64,000 nucleotides of DNA from Flavobacterium zepuense (GTDB lineage: Bacteria > Bacteroidota > Bacteroidia > Flavobacteriales > Flavobacteriaceae). The position numbers were made by a program, and so were the translations under genes. The stretch spans positions 124,001-188,000 of the forward strand of contig NZ_VJVZ01000004.1 in the NCBI RefSeq assembly GCF_007097145.1, in the 5' to 3' direction. Shown in pieces: positions 53,109-61,308 of this stretch. Position 1 is the first letter of the stretch. The number at the start of each line of letters is the position of its first letter. Under the pieces are notes generated by a model. The model had not been told where the DNA came from. It searched no databases and saw only the letters and a list, made by a program, of their open reading frames with translations.

Positions 53109-53637
53109 TGCTCTTAAATTTTATTACCCACGCTACCCATAGTACAAACACTACGCCATATATAAATAGCGGGAACAGTATATCGTGCAAAAAATCGGTA
53201 TATTGCCTGTAATGATAAATACCCAGGGTAAGCAATGCAATGCGTATAATGTTTAGAATGTGTATTATAATTATACCTGCAATAATGTAAAGGGCTGTAC
53301 GCTTAAAAGTTGTAGAAAAAGCAACTATGAAAGCAGCAAAAAGTATCATGACACTCACTGCATTACAACCTTCTACTATATGCGCCAGTTTTTTACCGTT
53401 AATTACAAAAAAGTATGATGGCAGTTTGGTATTGTTTAGTATTAGTACGTCTTCACCAAAAAACCGCAGCACTTGTGCCGATTGTTCGGTTACAAGGGTT
53501 GTCATTCCGTCAGGTTCAGGTAGTGTGGCATCATAATGGCTAAGGAACAGCCAGTAAAAGCCATACAGTATCAGGTAACTGAGTCCGAATTTTAAGAGGA
53601 AGAGAAAGAATGTCCTGTTTTTTTGCAGGATGCCCAT
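53089..53637 (-). CDS. xrtF: Exosortase family protein XrtF
   Basis: From ATG 53637 (MGILQKN) this is 182 residues; starts at 53643 and 53670 are possible. It is a multi-pass membrane protein with the exosortase triad: Cys in IVEGCNAVSV, Arg in LNIIRIALL and His in DFLHDILFP. Exosortases cleave a C-terminal sorting signal and attach or release the protein at the surface. No protein with a clear matching C-terminal signal is encoded in this window. It is coupled to its partner gene by a 20-base overlap and divergent from the GAF gene. Confidence 0.88.
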   Translation of the reverse strand: MGILQKNRTFFLFLLKFGLSYLILYGFYWLFLSHYDATLPEPDGMTTLVTEQSAQVLRFFGEDVLILNNTKLPSYFFVINGKKLAHIVEGCNAVSVMILFAAFIVAFSTTFKRTALYIIAGIIIIHILNIIRIALLTLGIYHYRQYTDFLHDILFPLFIYGVVFVLWVAWVIKFKSNEKAQN

Positions 53638-53684
53638 GACCATTTTTTTAACAAAAATATGCAAAAGCACACACCTTTAATAAA

Positions 53685-53692
53685 TACTTTTG
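53685..53692 (+). promoter_or_regulatory. Promoter (-7 box) of the GAF-domain gene
   Basis: TACTTTTG fits TAnnTTTG, 22 bases before ATG 53715. Confidence 0.5.
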
Positions 53693-53714
53693 CACTAACT
53701 ACATTTTTAACATT

Positions 53715-54170
53715 ATGACATTTGAAGAATTAAAACCAAAAGTACTTGATATACTGCACCACGAAGAAAAACTTCGTGATGAAAAATTACTGCAGATTTG
53801 CCGCCTGCTGGAAGAAAATATCGACTATTATGACTGGGTGGGCTTTTACTTTCGCAATGGCGATAAAGAAGAGCTTTTACTTGGCCCTTACGTTGGCGAA
53901 CCTACAGACCATACCGTTATCCCTTTCGGCAAAGGTATTTGCGGACAGGTAGCGGTTTCTAACCAAAACTTTGTAGTGCCCGATGTACATGCACAAGACA
54001 ATTACATTGCGTGCAGCATCACGGTAAAATCTGAAATTGTAGTACCCATGTTTGTTGATGGTAAAAATATAGGCCAGATAGATATAGACAGCAACGTGCT
54101 TGATGCCTTTACCGACCTTGATGAGCGCTTTTTAGAGTTTGTAAATGAGGAGGTAGCGAAATTGTTTTAA
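53715..54170 (+). CDS. GAF-domain protein, free-methionine-R-sulfoxide reductase-like
   Basis: This 151-residue protein is a lone GAF domain of the fRMsr type: YDWVGFYFRNGDKEELLLGP, IPFGKGICGQVAVSNQ, VVPDVHAQDNYIACS and SEIVVPMF. The Cys in GKGICG and IACS match two of the three reactive Cys of Escherichia coli fRMsr. The third position (ten residues before the GKGICG Cys) is His, not Cys, so the disulfide relay may differ. It would reduce free methionine-R-sulfoxide. It is divergent from xrtF and followed by a word-repeat element. Confidence 0.82.
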   Translation: MTFEELKPKVLDILHHEEKLRDEKLLQICRLLEENIDYYDWVGFYFRNGDKEELLLGPYVGEPTDHTVIPFGKGICGQVAVSNQNFVVPDVHAQDNYIACSITVKSEIVVPMFVDGKNIGQIDIDSNVLDAFTDLDERFLEFVNEEVAKLF

Positions 54171-54253
54171 AAAGTCATAAAGCCGAATGTCGTAAAGTCG
54201 AAAGTATTCACAGGTTACTGAACTTTAAGACTTTAAAAACTTTACGACTTTTA
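54169..54253. repeat. Inverted word-repeat, AAAGTCG family (copy 2)
   Basis: GTCGTAAAGT on the left and ACTTTACGAC on the right are exact inverted words in arms of AAAGTC/GACTTT repeats. It sits immediately upstream of the rpsO promoter. Confidence 0.7.
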
Positions 54254-54274
54254 ACGGTAATTAAAAAATTTGTT

Positions 54275-54306
54275 TAACTTTGCACCCAAATTAGGATAAA
54301 CCTAAT
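54275..54306 (+). promoter_or_regulatory. rpsO promoter and leader hairpin
   Basis: TAACTTTG (54275-54282) is a perfect -7 box. Just after the likely start site, ATTAGG and CCTAAT form a 6-bp hairpin (54290-54306) in the leader, 30 bases before the ATG. It could be a site for S15 feedback control. Confidence 0.5.
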
Positions 54307-54336
54307 CTACATAATAATTATTTAAATAATATTAGC

Positions 54337-54606
54337 ATGTACTTAACTAAAGAAGTTAAAGCAGAGATTTTTGTAAAACATGGCCAGGCTGCAACCAACA
54401 CAGGTTCTGCTGAAGGTCAGATTGCACTATTCACATTCAGGATTAACCACCTAACAGGCCACCTTAAAAAAAACCGCCACGATTACAACACAGAGCGTTC
54501 TCTTGTAAAACTGGTAGGTAAAAGAAGGAGCCTGCTTGATTACCTGAAAAAGAAAGATATCAACAGGTATCGTGAGATTATCAAAGAATTAAGTATCCGA
54601 AAATAA
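54337..54606 (+). CDS. rpsO: Small ribosomal subunit protein uS15
   Basis: This 89-residue protein is a standard S15, with GSAEGQIALFTFRINHLTGHL, KNRHDYNTERSLVKLVGKRRSLLDYL and the C-terminal YREIIKELSIRK. It binds 16S rRNA at the platform. The rpsO-pnp order is the classic one, here with a terminator between the genes. Upstream lie a word-repeat and a clear -7 box. Confidence 0.98.
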   Translation: MYLTKEVKAEIFVKHGQAATNTGSAEGQIALFTFRINHLTGHLKKNRHDYNTERSLVKLVGKRRSLLDYLKKKDINRYREIIKELSIRK

Positions 54607-54614
54607 TCGAGATG

Positions 54615-54640
54615 AAAAGAGGTGCCTGCGCGCCTCTTTT
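54615..54640 (+). terminator. Terminator of rpsO
   Basis: AAAAGAGGTGC and GCGCCTCTTTT form an 11-bp stem (one G-U) with loop CTGC, then TTTTGTTTTT. Confidence 0.85.
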
Positions 54641-54749
54641 TGTTTTTATAATAAATTGCAGAAAAAAGTTTTGGTTTTTCATTGGGTCCCAAACAACTAC
54701 ACAACACAACAACAAGAAACCCATTGTTTAATCAAAAGAATTAGATTTT

Positions 54750-57080
54750 ATGATTCCTAACGTTATTAAAGAAATCATCGATCTGGGAGATGGAAGAAGC
54801 ATCTCGATCGAAACAGGCAAACTTGCCAAACAGGCTGATGGCGCCGTAGTAGTACAAATGGGTAATGCCATGTTACTTGCTACTGTGGTTTCTGCACGCA
54901 GTGCAAGCCCGGGTATTGACTTTTTACCCCTAACACTGGATTACCGCGAAAAATTTGCCGCTGCCGGTCGTTTTCCGGGAGGTTTTTTTAAGCGTGAAGC
55001 CAGGCCAAGCGATGGCGAGGTACTAACCATGAGGTTGGTAGACCGCGTATTGCGCCCACTTTTCCCTAAAGATTACCATGCCGAAACGCAGGTAATGATC
55101 CAGCTAATGAGTCATGATGATGATGTTATGCCTGATGCACTTGCCGGTTTGGCAGCATCTGCGGCATTGTCTATATCAGACATCCCGTTTGCTACCCTTA
55201 TTTCAGAGGTACGTGTTGCACGTATCGATGGCCAGTTCATCATTAACCCAAGCAAAGCCCAATTGGAGCAGTCTGACATCGATATGATGATAGGCGCGTC
55301 TATGGACTCTATTGCCATGGTTGAAGGTGAGATGAAAGAGATATCTGAACTTGAAATGATCGAGGCTATTAAATTTGCCCACGAAGCCATTAAAGTACAG
55401 ATACAAGCGCAGGAAAGGCTACAGGCAGCTGTAGGCAAAAAAGAAGTAAGGACGTATGAACAAGAGCGTAGCGACGAAACTATCTTAGCTAAAGTTAAAG
55501 AGCTTGCTTACGATAAATATTTTGCAATTGCCAGCGAAGGCTCTGCAAAACATGAGCGTACAGAGAAATTTGGCGCTGTAAAAGAAGAAGTTAAGGCTTT
55601 ATTTACCGATGAAGAGCTGCTTGAAAGCGGCGACTTAATTAGCAAATACCTTTCTAAAGTTAACAAAGAGGCCGTTCGTAACGTAATCCTTGATAACGGT
55701 ACACGTCTTGACGGCCGTAAAACTAACGAAATACGCCCAATTTGGTGTGAGGTAGATTACCTGCCATCTACACATGGTTCGGCTCTATTTACAAGGGGCG
55801 AAACCCAGGCACTTGCTACGGTAACGCTTGGTACATCTCGTGAGGCTAACATTATAGACCGCCCTACAGAACAGGGTGAAGAGAAATTTTACCTTCACTA
55901 CAACTTCCCTCCTTTCTCTACCGGCGAAGCGAAACCGTTGCGTGGTACATCAAGGCGTGAGGTAGGTCACGGTAACCTTGCACAACGTGCCCTTAAAAAC
56001 ATGATCCCTCAGGATAACCCTTACACGGTACGTATCGTATCTGAAGTATTGGAGTCTAATGGTTCGTCTTCAATGGCAACGGTTTGCGCCGGTACACTTG
56101 CCCTTATGGATGCAGGTATCCAGATGATCAAACCGGTATCGGGTATCGCTATGGGCCTTATATCAGATGATGCAACAGGCCGTTGGGCTGTGCTTTCTGA
56201 TATCCTTGGTGATGAAGATCACCTTGGTGATATGGACTTTAAAGTAACCGGAACGGCCGATGGTATTACTGCCTGCCAGATGGATATCAAAATTGAAGGC
56301 CTTAAATACGAGATCATGGAGAAAGCGCTTGCGCAGGCTCGCGATGGCCGTCTTCATATCTTAGGTAAACTAACCGAAGTTATTGATACTCCGCGTACTG
56401 AAGTGAAACGCCACTCTCCTAAGATCATTAAAGTTACTATTCCGGGTGCATTCATCGGAGCCCTTATCGGCCCGGGTGGAAAAGTTATCCAGGAACTTCA
56501 AAAAGCTACGGGTACTACCATAGTAATCAACGAAGTAAACGAGCAAGGCGAAGTAGAAATTCTTGGTACAAACCCAGAAGGCATACAAGCAGTGCTTAAT
56601 AAGATCGACTCTATCATTTTCAAACCACAAGTTGGTGAAACATACAGCGTTAAGGTTATAAAACTACTTGATTTTGGTGCCGTTGTAGAATATCTTGATG
56701 CTCCGGGCAACGAGGTGTTACTACACGTATCTGAATTGGATTGGGCTCGTACTGAGAACGTTACCGACGTTGTTAACATGGGCGATGTGTTTGATGTTAA
56801 GTACATTGGCATAGACCCTAAGACCCGTAAGGAGAAGGTATCGCGTAAAGCCCTGTTACCAAGGCCTCCAAGAGATGAGAACTACGTACCGAGAGAGCGT
56901 GATGACCGTCCAAGGGATAACGATCGTGGCGGATACCGCGATAACCGTGGTGGCGGACGTGATAACCGTGGCCCTGGAAGGGACGACAGGAACTCTCGTG
57001 ACCGTGGCCCAAGGGAAGAGCGCAGAAATGACGATGCCCCACGCAACGAAAATAATGGCGATGCGCCACAAGAATCTTAA
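54750..57080 (+). CDS. pnp: Polyribonucleotide nucleotidyltransferase (PNPase)
   Basis: This 776-residue protein has the two RNase PH-like domains, an all-alpha linker, and C-terminal KH (about 560-620: [20 protein letters not shown]) and S1 domains (about 630-700). The catalytic core motifs are in the second PH domain ([20 protein letters not shown]). After the S1 domain comes an Arg/Gly/Asp-rich tail of about 70 residues ([17 protein letters not shown]), as in RGG RNA-binding tails. It degrades RNA from the 3' end. The tail probably adds RNA contacts (inference). Confidence 0.97.
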   Translation: MIPNVIKEIIDLGDGRSISIETGKLAKQADGAVVVQMGNAMLLATVVSARSASPGIDFLPLTLDYREKFAAAGRFPGGFFKREARPSDGEVLTMRLVDRVLRPLFPKDYHAETQVMIQLMSHDDDVMPDALAGLAASAALSISDIPFATLISEVRVARIDGQFIINPSKAQLEQSDIDMMIGASMDSIAMVEGEMKEISELEMIEAIKFAHEAIKVQIQAQERLQAAVGKKEVRTYEQERSDETILAKVKELAYDKYFAIASEGSAKHERTEKFGAVKEEVKALFTDEELLESGDLISKYLSKVNKEAVRNVILDNGTRLDGRKTNEIRPIWCEVDYLPSTHGSALFTRGETQALATVTLGTSREANIIDRPTEQGEEKFYLHYNFPPFSTGEAKPLRGTSRREVGHGNLAQRALKNMIPQDNPYTVRIVSEVLESNGSSSMATVCAGTLALMDAGIQMIKPVSGIAMGLISDDATGRWAVLSDILGDEDHLGDMDFKVTGTADGITACQMDIKIEGLKYEIMEKALAQARDGRLHILGKLTEVIDTPRTEVKRHSPKIIKVTIPGAFIGALIGPGGKVIQELQKATGTTIVINEVNEQGEVEILGTNPEGIQAVLNKIDSIIFKPQVGETYSVKVIKLLDFGAVVEYLDAPGNEVLLHVSELDWARTENVTDVVNMGDVFDVKYIGIDPKTRKEKVSRKALLPRPPRDENYVPRERDDRPRDNDRGGYRDNRGGGRDNRGPGRDDRNSRDRGPREERRNDDAPRNENNGDAPQES

Positions 57081-57101
57081 TTACTGATAAGGTTAATTCA
57101 T

Positions 57102-57136
57102 AAAAAACCTGCTGCTGAAAAGTGGCAGGTTTTTTT
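57102..57136 (+). terminator. Terminator of pnp
   Basis: AAAAACCTGC and GCAGGTTTTT form a 10-bp stem with an internal region, followed by TTTTATTTT. Confidence 0.85.
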
Positions 57137-57182
57137 ATTTTATAAACGCAGTAAAATCTTACATTTCATTATCAAAAAGTGC

Positions 57183-57313
57183 TTAATATTTCACTTTCGG
57201 ACATTGGAATTGGCTTTTTGTCGAAAGTTTGTAAAGTCTTAAGGTCAAAAGTTCACGCCGAGCTTAAACTTTCCAACTTTAAGACTTTCCAACTTTACGA
57301 CTTTATGACTTTT
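57183..57313. repeat. Word-repeat, AAAGTCG family (copy 3)
   Basis: Its first 33 bases (57184-57216) match 4776-4808 with three changes. The right arm repeats AACTTT, GACTTT and TTTCC words facing GTCGAAAGT words on the left. Confidence 0.75.
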
Positions 57314-57361
57314 AGATTTTACTGAAAGAGCGGCTTCAGTAAACTTTAGGATAGTATGGCT

Positions 57362-57369
57362 TAACTTTG
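57362..57369 (+). promoter_or_regulatory. Promoter (-7 box) upstream of the thioredoxin-like gene
   Basis: TAACTTTG, identical to the rpsO box, with the same following GCA. It would give a leader of about 155 bases. Confidence 0.45.
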
Positions 57370-57531
57370 CAAAAGTATTTAGCATCTAAAAATTCGCTTT
57401 AATATTTCGACTTCACAACCTTATCTTAACTTTTATTACAATTTCTCGATTTCAATTAACTTAGCACAGCATAGTACAGGTGCATCAGGTTTTTTCGTAC
57501 ATTTAAATTCCTTAAAACCAGTCACTAACTT

Positions 57532-58995
57532 ATGAAGTCAAAATTACTCCTGATATTATTAAGCGTTACATTGTTCGCTACGGCTAAAACTATAACTATT
57601 AAAGGCAAAATAAACGGAAAGTTACCCGAAACCCTATACTACTCCGCCCCGGTTAACGGCGCACTTGGCTTTGACCTCTATTACACCGCCCTGCCCGATG
57701 CCCAGGGCAATTTCGAAATCAAGGTTGATGTTCCTAAAATTTCATTCATAGATATATTTTACAATTATAAGCCCGCAGGCTTTTTAGTTGTTACACCCGG
57801 AGAAAATTACAGCATAACTATAACCGAAAACGAGGGCAAAATAACTCATACCATTACCGGCAAAGATGCTGAAGTTCAAAGGCTATACAATACATTTCTT
57901 TATTATCACCGAATGGATATGGTAGCAGAGATGGGTCAGGAAGCGGTTAATATAAAAACGGCCAGGGAACTGGAAGTTTATTTTGACAAGAAATATGAAA
58001 CTACAGTTCAGAGCTTCTCGGCGCTTTTAGAAAAAAGACTTATTTCGCAGGATGTTTTTGATGCCCTTGCTACCGATAACAGATATTTTTACCAAACCAT
58101 AATGAGTTATACCATACTACTTAAAAACCTATATGGCGATAGGGAAGCAACTCCTCCCGACCTTAGCGAATTTAATACCACTTGGAAAAATATCTACCAA
58201 AAGCTCAGCCCCGATGCTACTGCAATTACTCAATCGCCTTGGGGATGGTATTTTCTTGACGGCTACAAAAATTTTAAAAACTTTGAAGCAACAGGCTTTA
58301 ACTACAAAAAAATTGTAACCCCGGCTAATCAGTTTGAAGACATTAAACGCAATGTAGCTATCATACCCAAGCAAAATGCAGAATACTATTATGCTGCAAG
58401 CTTATATACCAACGCCTTTGGCAGTTATAAGCAAAAAGATGTAATTGCAGAGTTTGATTACTTTAAGCAGCAATATCCTAAGAGCGGCTATACAAAATAC
58501 CTGGAGCCTAAGGTAGCGCCGGTTATTGCTTTTTTTGCTGCAAACAGCACCCTCCCTCAAAATGCGGCTTACATAGAAGATTATGCAGGCATCAATACCT
58601 TAAACGAACTCATAAAAAAATTCGCGGGCAAAAAATTATATTTTGATGTATGGGCTACTTGGTGCGGCCCTTGCCGTGATGAGTTTAAGTACAAAGATGA
58701 ACTATATAAGCTATTGAAAGCTAATGATATTATGGTAATTTATGTATCTGTAGATGATGAAGAAAGGGATGAAACCTGGAAAAAAATGATTAGCCACTAT
58801 AAGCTTGAAGGCCAACACATAAGAGCTAATAAAATGTTAGACAAAAATTTGAGGTTAACCTTTAGCGGTAATGGCGGTATATCGCTGCCATGGTATTTTT
58901 TGGTAAACAGCAAAGGCGGGATAGCTGTTAAATATGCTGCGCCACCATCTGATATGGCTAAGTTTGAAGCTGATATTCAAAAAATGAAAGATTAA
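57532..58995 (+). CDS. Secreted thioredoxin-like (TlpA/DUF4369-type) protein
   Basis: This 487-residue protein has a signal peptide (cleavage near ATAK, about residue 19). A beta-rich N-terminal domain follows (about 20-115: TITIKGKINGKLPETLYYS), then a helical middle, and a C-terminal thioredoxin fold from about 355. The active site is VWATWCGPCRDEF (CxxC). It should act as an extracytoplasmic disulfide reductase or thiol protein, as do many Bacteroidota proteins of this layout. The substrate is unknown. It has a long leader with its own promoter and is followed closely by the TetR gene. Confidence 0.85.
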   Translation: MKSKLLLILLSVTLFATAKTITIKGKINGKLPETLYYSAPVNGALGFDLYYTALPDAQGNFEIKVDVPKISFIDIFYNYKPAGFLVVTPGENYSITITENEGKITHTITGKDAEVQRLYNTFLYYHRMDMVAEMGQEAVNIKTARELEVYFDKKYETTVQSFSALLEKRLISQDVFDALATDNRYFYQTIMSYTILLKNLYGDREATPPDLSEFNTTWKNIYQKLSPDATAITQSPWGWYFLDGYKNFKNFEATGFNYKKIVTPANQFEDIKRNVAIIPKQNAEYYYAASLYTNAFGSYKQKDVIAEFDYFKQQYPKSGYTKYLEPKVAPVIAFFAANSTLPQNAAYIEDYAGINTLNELIKKFAGKKLYFDVWATWCGPCRDEFKYKDELYKLLKANDIMVIYVSVDDEERDETWKKMISHYKLEGQHIRANKMLDKNLRLTFSGNGGISLPWYFLVNSKGGIAVKYAAPPSDMAKFEADIQKMKD

Positions 58996-59007
58996 AAAAT
59001 TAGCATC

Positions 59008-59036
59008 TTGTTACATTAAAAAAATTGCTACATTGG
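59008..59036 (+). promoter_or_regulatory. Promoter of the TetR regulator
   Basis: TTG (59008-59010) and TACATTGG (59029-59036) are 18 bases apart; the -7 box differs from TAnnTTTG by one base. The start site near 59042 supports ATG 59055 as the start. Confidence 0.5.
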
Positions 59037-59054
59037 CGCAGCAAAAAACAACAC

Positions 59055-59645
59055 ATGTCTGCCAAAGCCGCGGCTACACGCCTTAATATACTGCAAAAAG
59101 CCTTTGGGCTGGTATACCAAAACGGTTACCGCACCACCAGTGTAGACGATATTATTGCTACTACGCAGGTTACCAAGGGCGCTTTTTTTTACCATTTTAA
59201 AAATAAGGATGAGATGGGCCTGGCCATGATCAATGAAGTGATGTATCCCGGCATGCTCGCAGCCCTTGCAGAGCCCCTTATTAATGCAACAAACCCGGTG
59301 GCCGACCTTTACATTATGATGCATGCCCTGCTGATGGAAAATCCCTTTTTTATAACCAAATACGGGTGTCCCGCCATTAACCTTATAGAAGAAATGGCCG
59401 GCCACAACGAGCTTTTTAATAAAGCCCTTACCCAACTTAGCAACCAGTGGCAGCAGGCCATTGTTTCCTGTGTTGATAACGGCAGGGCAGCAGGAAAAAT
59501 TAAACCCGAAGTGAACAGCCTGCAGGTGGCTTACTTTATCATGTCGGGTTACGGGGGTATAAGAAACCTTGGCAAAATTTACGGTAAAGAGTGTTACACA
59601 ACCTATCTGGCAGAGCTTAAAAATTACCTTACTACCCTATCCTGA
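59055..59645 (+). CDS. TetR/AcrR family transcriptional regulator
   Basis: From ATG 59055 this is 196 residues; an in-frame TTG at 59025 lies before the -7 box. The N-terminal helix-turn-helix is TSVDDIIATTQVTKGAFFYHF followed by KNKDEMGLAMI (about 20-60). The C-terminal ligand-binding domain is helical (TetR_C type) with VAYFIMSGYGGIRNLGKIYG near the end. A perfect-looking palindrome 9 bases after the stop overlaps the promoter of the next two membrane genes and is the obvious operator. It probably represses those genes until an unknown ligand binds. Confidence 0.88.
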   Translation: MSAKAAATRLNILQKAFGLVYQNGYRTTSVDDIIATTQVTKGAFFYHFKNKDEMGLAMINEVMYPGMLAALAEPLINATNPVADLYIMMHALLMENPFFITKYGCPAINLIEEMAGHNELFNKALTQLSNQWQQAIVSCVDNGRAAGKIKPEVNSLQVAYFIMSGYGGIRNLGKIYGKECYTTYLAELKNYLTTLS

Positions 59646-59653
59646 TTTTTTTT

Positions 59654-59694
59654 ATTCAAAAACATACCAATTAGTATGTTTTTGAATATCTTTG
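59654..59694 (+). promoter_or_regulatory. TetR operator palindrome and promoter of the membrane pair
   Basis: ATTCAAAAACATAC (59654-59667) and GTATGTTTTTGAAT (59674-59687) are exact 14-base inverted arms around six bases. The -7 box TATCTTTG (59687-59694) begins at its last base, so a bound regulator would block the promoter. CATACC-AATT-GTATG-like sites are typical of TetR proteins. Confidence 0.75.
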
Positions 59695-59719
59695 TAGTCA
59701 TCAATCAAAAAATCAGGTT

Positions 59720-60175
59720 ATGTACAGCACACTTTTAATTGCACACTCCCTTTTACGATGGCTGGTAGTGCTAAGCCTCCTTTATTCCATTTACCGCGGC
59801 TGGCTGGGCAGCAGCAGGCAAATTGCCTTTACCAAAGCAGACAACAGCCTGCGCCACTGGACAGCTACCATTGCCCATATCCAACTCATGCTGGGTATTG
59901 TATTGTATACCCAGAGCCCTATGGTAAAATTTTACTTTACCGATTATGAGGATACATCGGGCGAGGCACTCTTTTTTGGTATTATTCACATTATTTTAAT
60001 GTTGGCGGCCATTGTTATTATTACAATTGGTTCGGCCAAAGCTAAAAGGCAATCAACTGATAGTCAAAAATTCAGGACCATGCTTACCTATTTTGGCATA
60101 GGGTTGCTTATTATTTTTGTTGCCATCCCGTGGCCCTTTTCACCCTTGGCACACAGGCCATTAATGCGTTATTAA
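59720..60175 (+). CDS. Four-helix membrane protein, cytochrome b-like
   Basis: This 151-residue protein has four hydrophobic helices, starting at about residues 2, 45, 84 and 120. His residues near helix ends (AHSLLRWLV, HWTATIAHIQLMLG, IIHIILML) could bind haem. This type is sometimes annotated as cytochrome B in Bacteroidota, but haem binding is not proven. It sits 25 bases after the -7 box and operator, as the first gene of the TetR-controlled pair. The DUF3817 gene follows 2 bases after its stop. Confidence 0.75.
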   Translation: MYSTLLIAHSLLRWLVVLSLLYSIYRGWLGSSRQIAFTKADNSLRHWTATIAHIQLMLGIVLYTQSPMVKFYFTDYEDTSGEALFFGIIHIILMLAAIVIITIGSAKAKRQSTDSQKFRTMLTYFGIGLLIIFVAIPWPFSPLAHRPLMRY

Positions 60176-60177
60176 TC

Positions 60178-60489
60178 ATGACATCTTTACTTAAAACCAA
60201 CATTGGCCGTTTACGCATCATCGGATTTTTAGAAGGCCTTTCACTGCTAACACTCGTTTTTATCGGCATGCCCTTAAAATATTATGCTGAAAGCCCCCAG
60301 TTTGTAAAAACACTTGGCCCCATACATGGCGCGCTATTTTTACTCTTCATTTTAAACGCACTAAGTGTATCGGTAGACCAAAAATGGAAGTTTAAAAACA
60401 CTACCTGGAAGATTCTCCTTGCCTGTATGATTCCTTTTGGCACCTTTTACATAGACCATAAAATTTTGAAGGCGGTTCCGCAGGAATAG
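60178..60489 (+). CDS. DUF3817 membrane protein
   Basis: From ATG 60178 this is 103 residues. It has three hydrophobic helices and the pattern RLRIIGFLEGLSLLTLVFIG ... GPIHGALFLLFIL ... IPFGTFYID, typical of DUF3817. Function unknown. It begins 2 bases after the stop of the cytochrome b-like gene and is followed by a terminator, so both are one transcript under the TetR operator. Confidence 0.85.
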   Translation: MTSLLKTNIGRLRIIGFLEGLSLLTLVFIGMPLKYYAESPQFVKTLGPIHGALFLLFILNALSVSVDQKWKFKNTTWKILLACMIPFGTFYIDHKILKAVPQE

Positions 60490-60506
60490 ATTAAACACGA
60501 CAATGT

Positions 60507-60552
60507 AAAAGTCCGGTCCTTTTCTATAATCAATGGAAAAGTACCGGACTTT
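60507..60552 (+). terminator. Terminator of the TetR-controlled membrane pair
   Basis: AAAGTCCGGT/ACCGGACTTT plus CTTTT/GGAAAAG form a long stem with one mismatch, followed by CTATTTTA. Confidence 0.8.
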
Positions 60553-60687
60553 CTATTTTAATAATCTTTTTTAAGAAAATTTAACCTTTGCACGCAACCT
60601 TTTTGATTTTTAAGCGACTACCAATAGAAGAGAAAAAAGTTTGCTTATGGATAGATCTTGTAACTACCGGTTTTCCCGGGCTAAAAC

Positions 60688-61308
60688 ATGCCCCATGGGG
60701 AGCTTGTAATTGTGAAAGGTGTAGTATATTTACATAAACCAATCATCTCCCGTTTGGATATAGAAAAAATCATAAAAGGTTGCAGCAAAAATAACCCCCG
60801 CGCCCAGGAGGAGCTATACCTATTGTATAAAGACACCTTATTTTCCCTGAGCTTAAAGTATTGCAAAAATGAAGATGAAGCCGAGGATAACCTGCACAAT
60901 GCCTTTATAGAGATTTTTACCAACATTGGTAACTACAAGAATGCCGGCTCGTTTGAGGGCTGGATGAAGCGCATTACCATAAACAAAGCAATAGACAGTT
61001 ATAGAAAAAGCATACAATTAGTACCCGTAAAGGATAACCTGCCGGACGATACCGATGTTACTGAGGAAGAAATGGACCACCTGCCTGCTGATTATATATT
61101 AGCACTTGTGCAGCAATTGCCGGATCAGTACCGTACCGTTTTTAGCTTATATGAGCTTGATGATTATTCGCATAAAGAGATCGCACAAATGCTGCAAATA
61201 TCAGAAAGCACATCAAAATCTAACCTGCACAGGGCAAAAGCAATGCTTAAAGAAAAGATTACTAACAGGCATCCGTCCCCCAATTATACTGTGAGCCATG
61301 GAAAATAA
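60688..61308 (+). CDS. ECF-type RNA polymerase sigma factor
   Basis: This 206-residue protein has the sigma-70 region 2 (NPRAQEELYLLYKDTLFSLSL, NAFIEIFTNIGNYKNAGSFE) and region 4 (QLPDQYRTVFSLYELDDYSH with the helix-turn-helix HKEIAQMLQISESTSKSNLH). The N-terminal 20 residues (PHGELVIVKGVVYLH) are unusual; a start at TTG 60754 (LDIEKIIKGCSKNN) may be the true one. Its last 11 bases overlap the next gene, which begins with a short cytoplasmic segment, as anti-sigma factors do. Confidence 0.88.
   Translation: MPHGELVIVKGVVYLHKPIISRLDIEKIIKGCSKNNPRAQEELYLLYKDTLFSLSLKYCKNEDEAEDNLHNAFIEIFTNIGNYKNAGSFEGWMKRITINKAIDSYRKSIQLVPVKDNLPDDTDVTEEEMDHLPADYILALVQQLPDQYRTVFSLYELDDYSHKEIAQMLQISESTSKSNLHRAKAMLKEKITNRHPSPNYTVSHGK

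Larger units (their letters stand above)
57081..57531. other. Spacer of 451 bases before the thioredoxin-like gene
   Basis: From left to right it holds the pnp terminator (57102-57136), a word-repeat element (57183-57313), a promoter -7 box (57362-57369) and a leader of about 150 bases in which I see no structure or reading frame of note. Confidence 0.6.
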
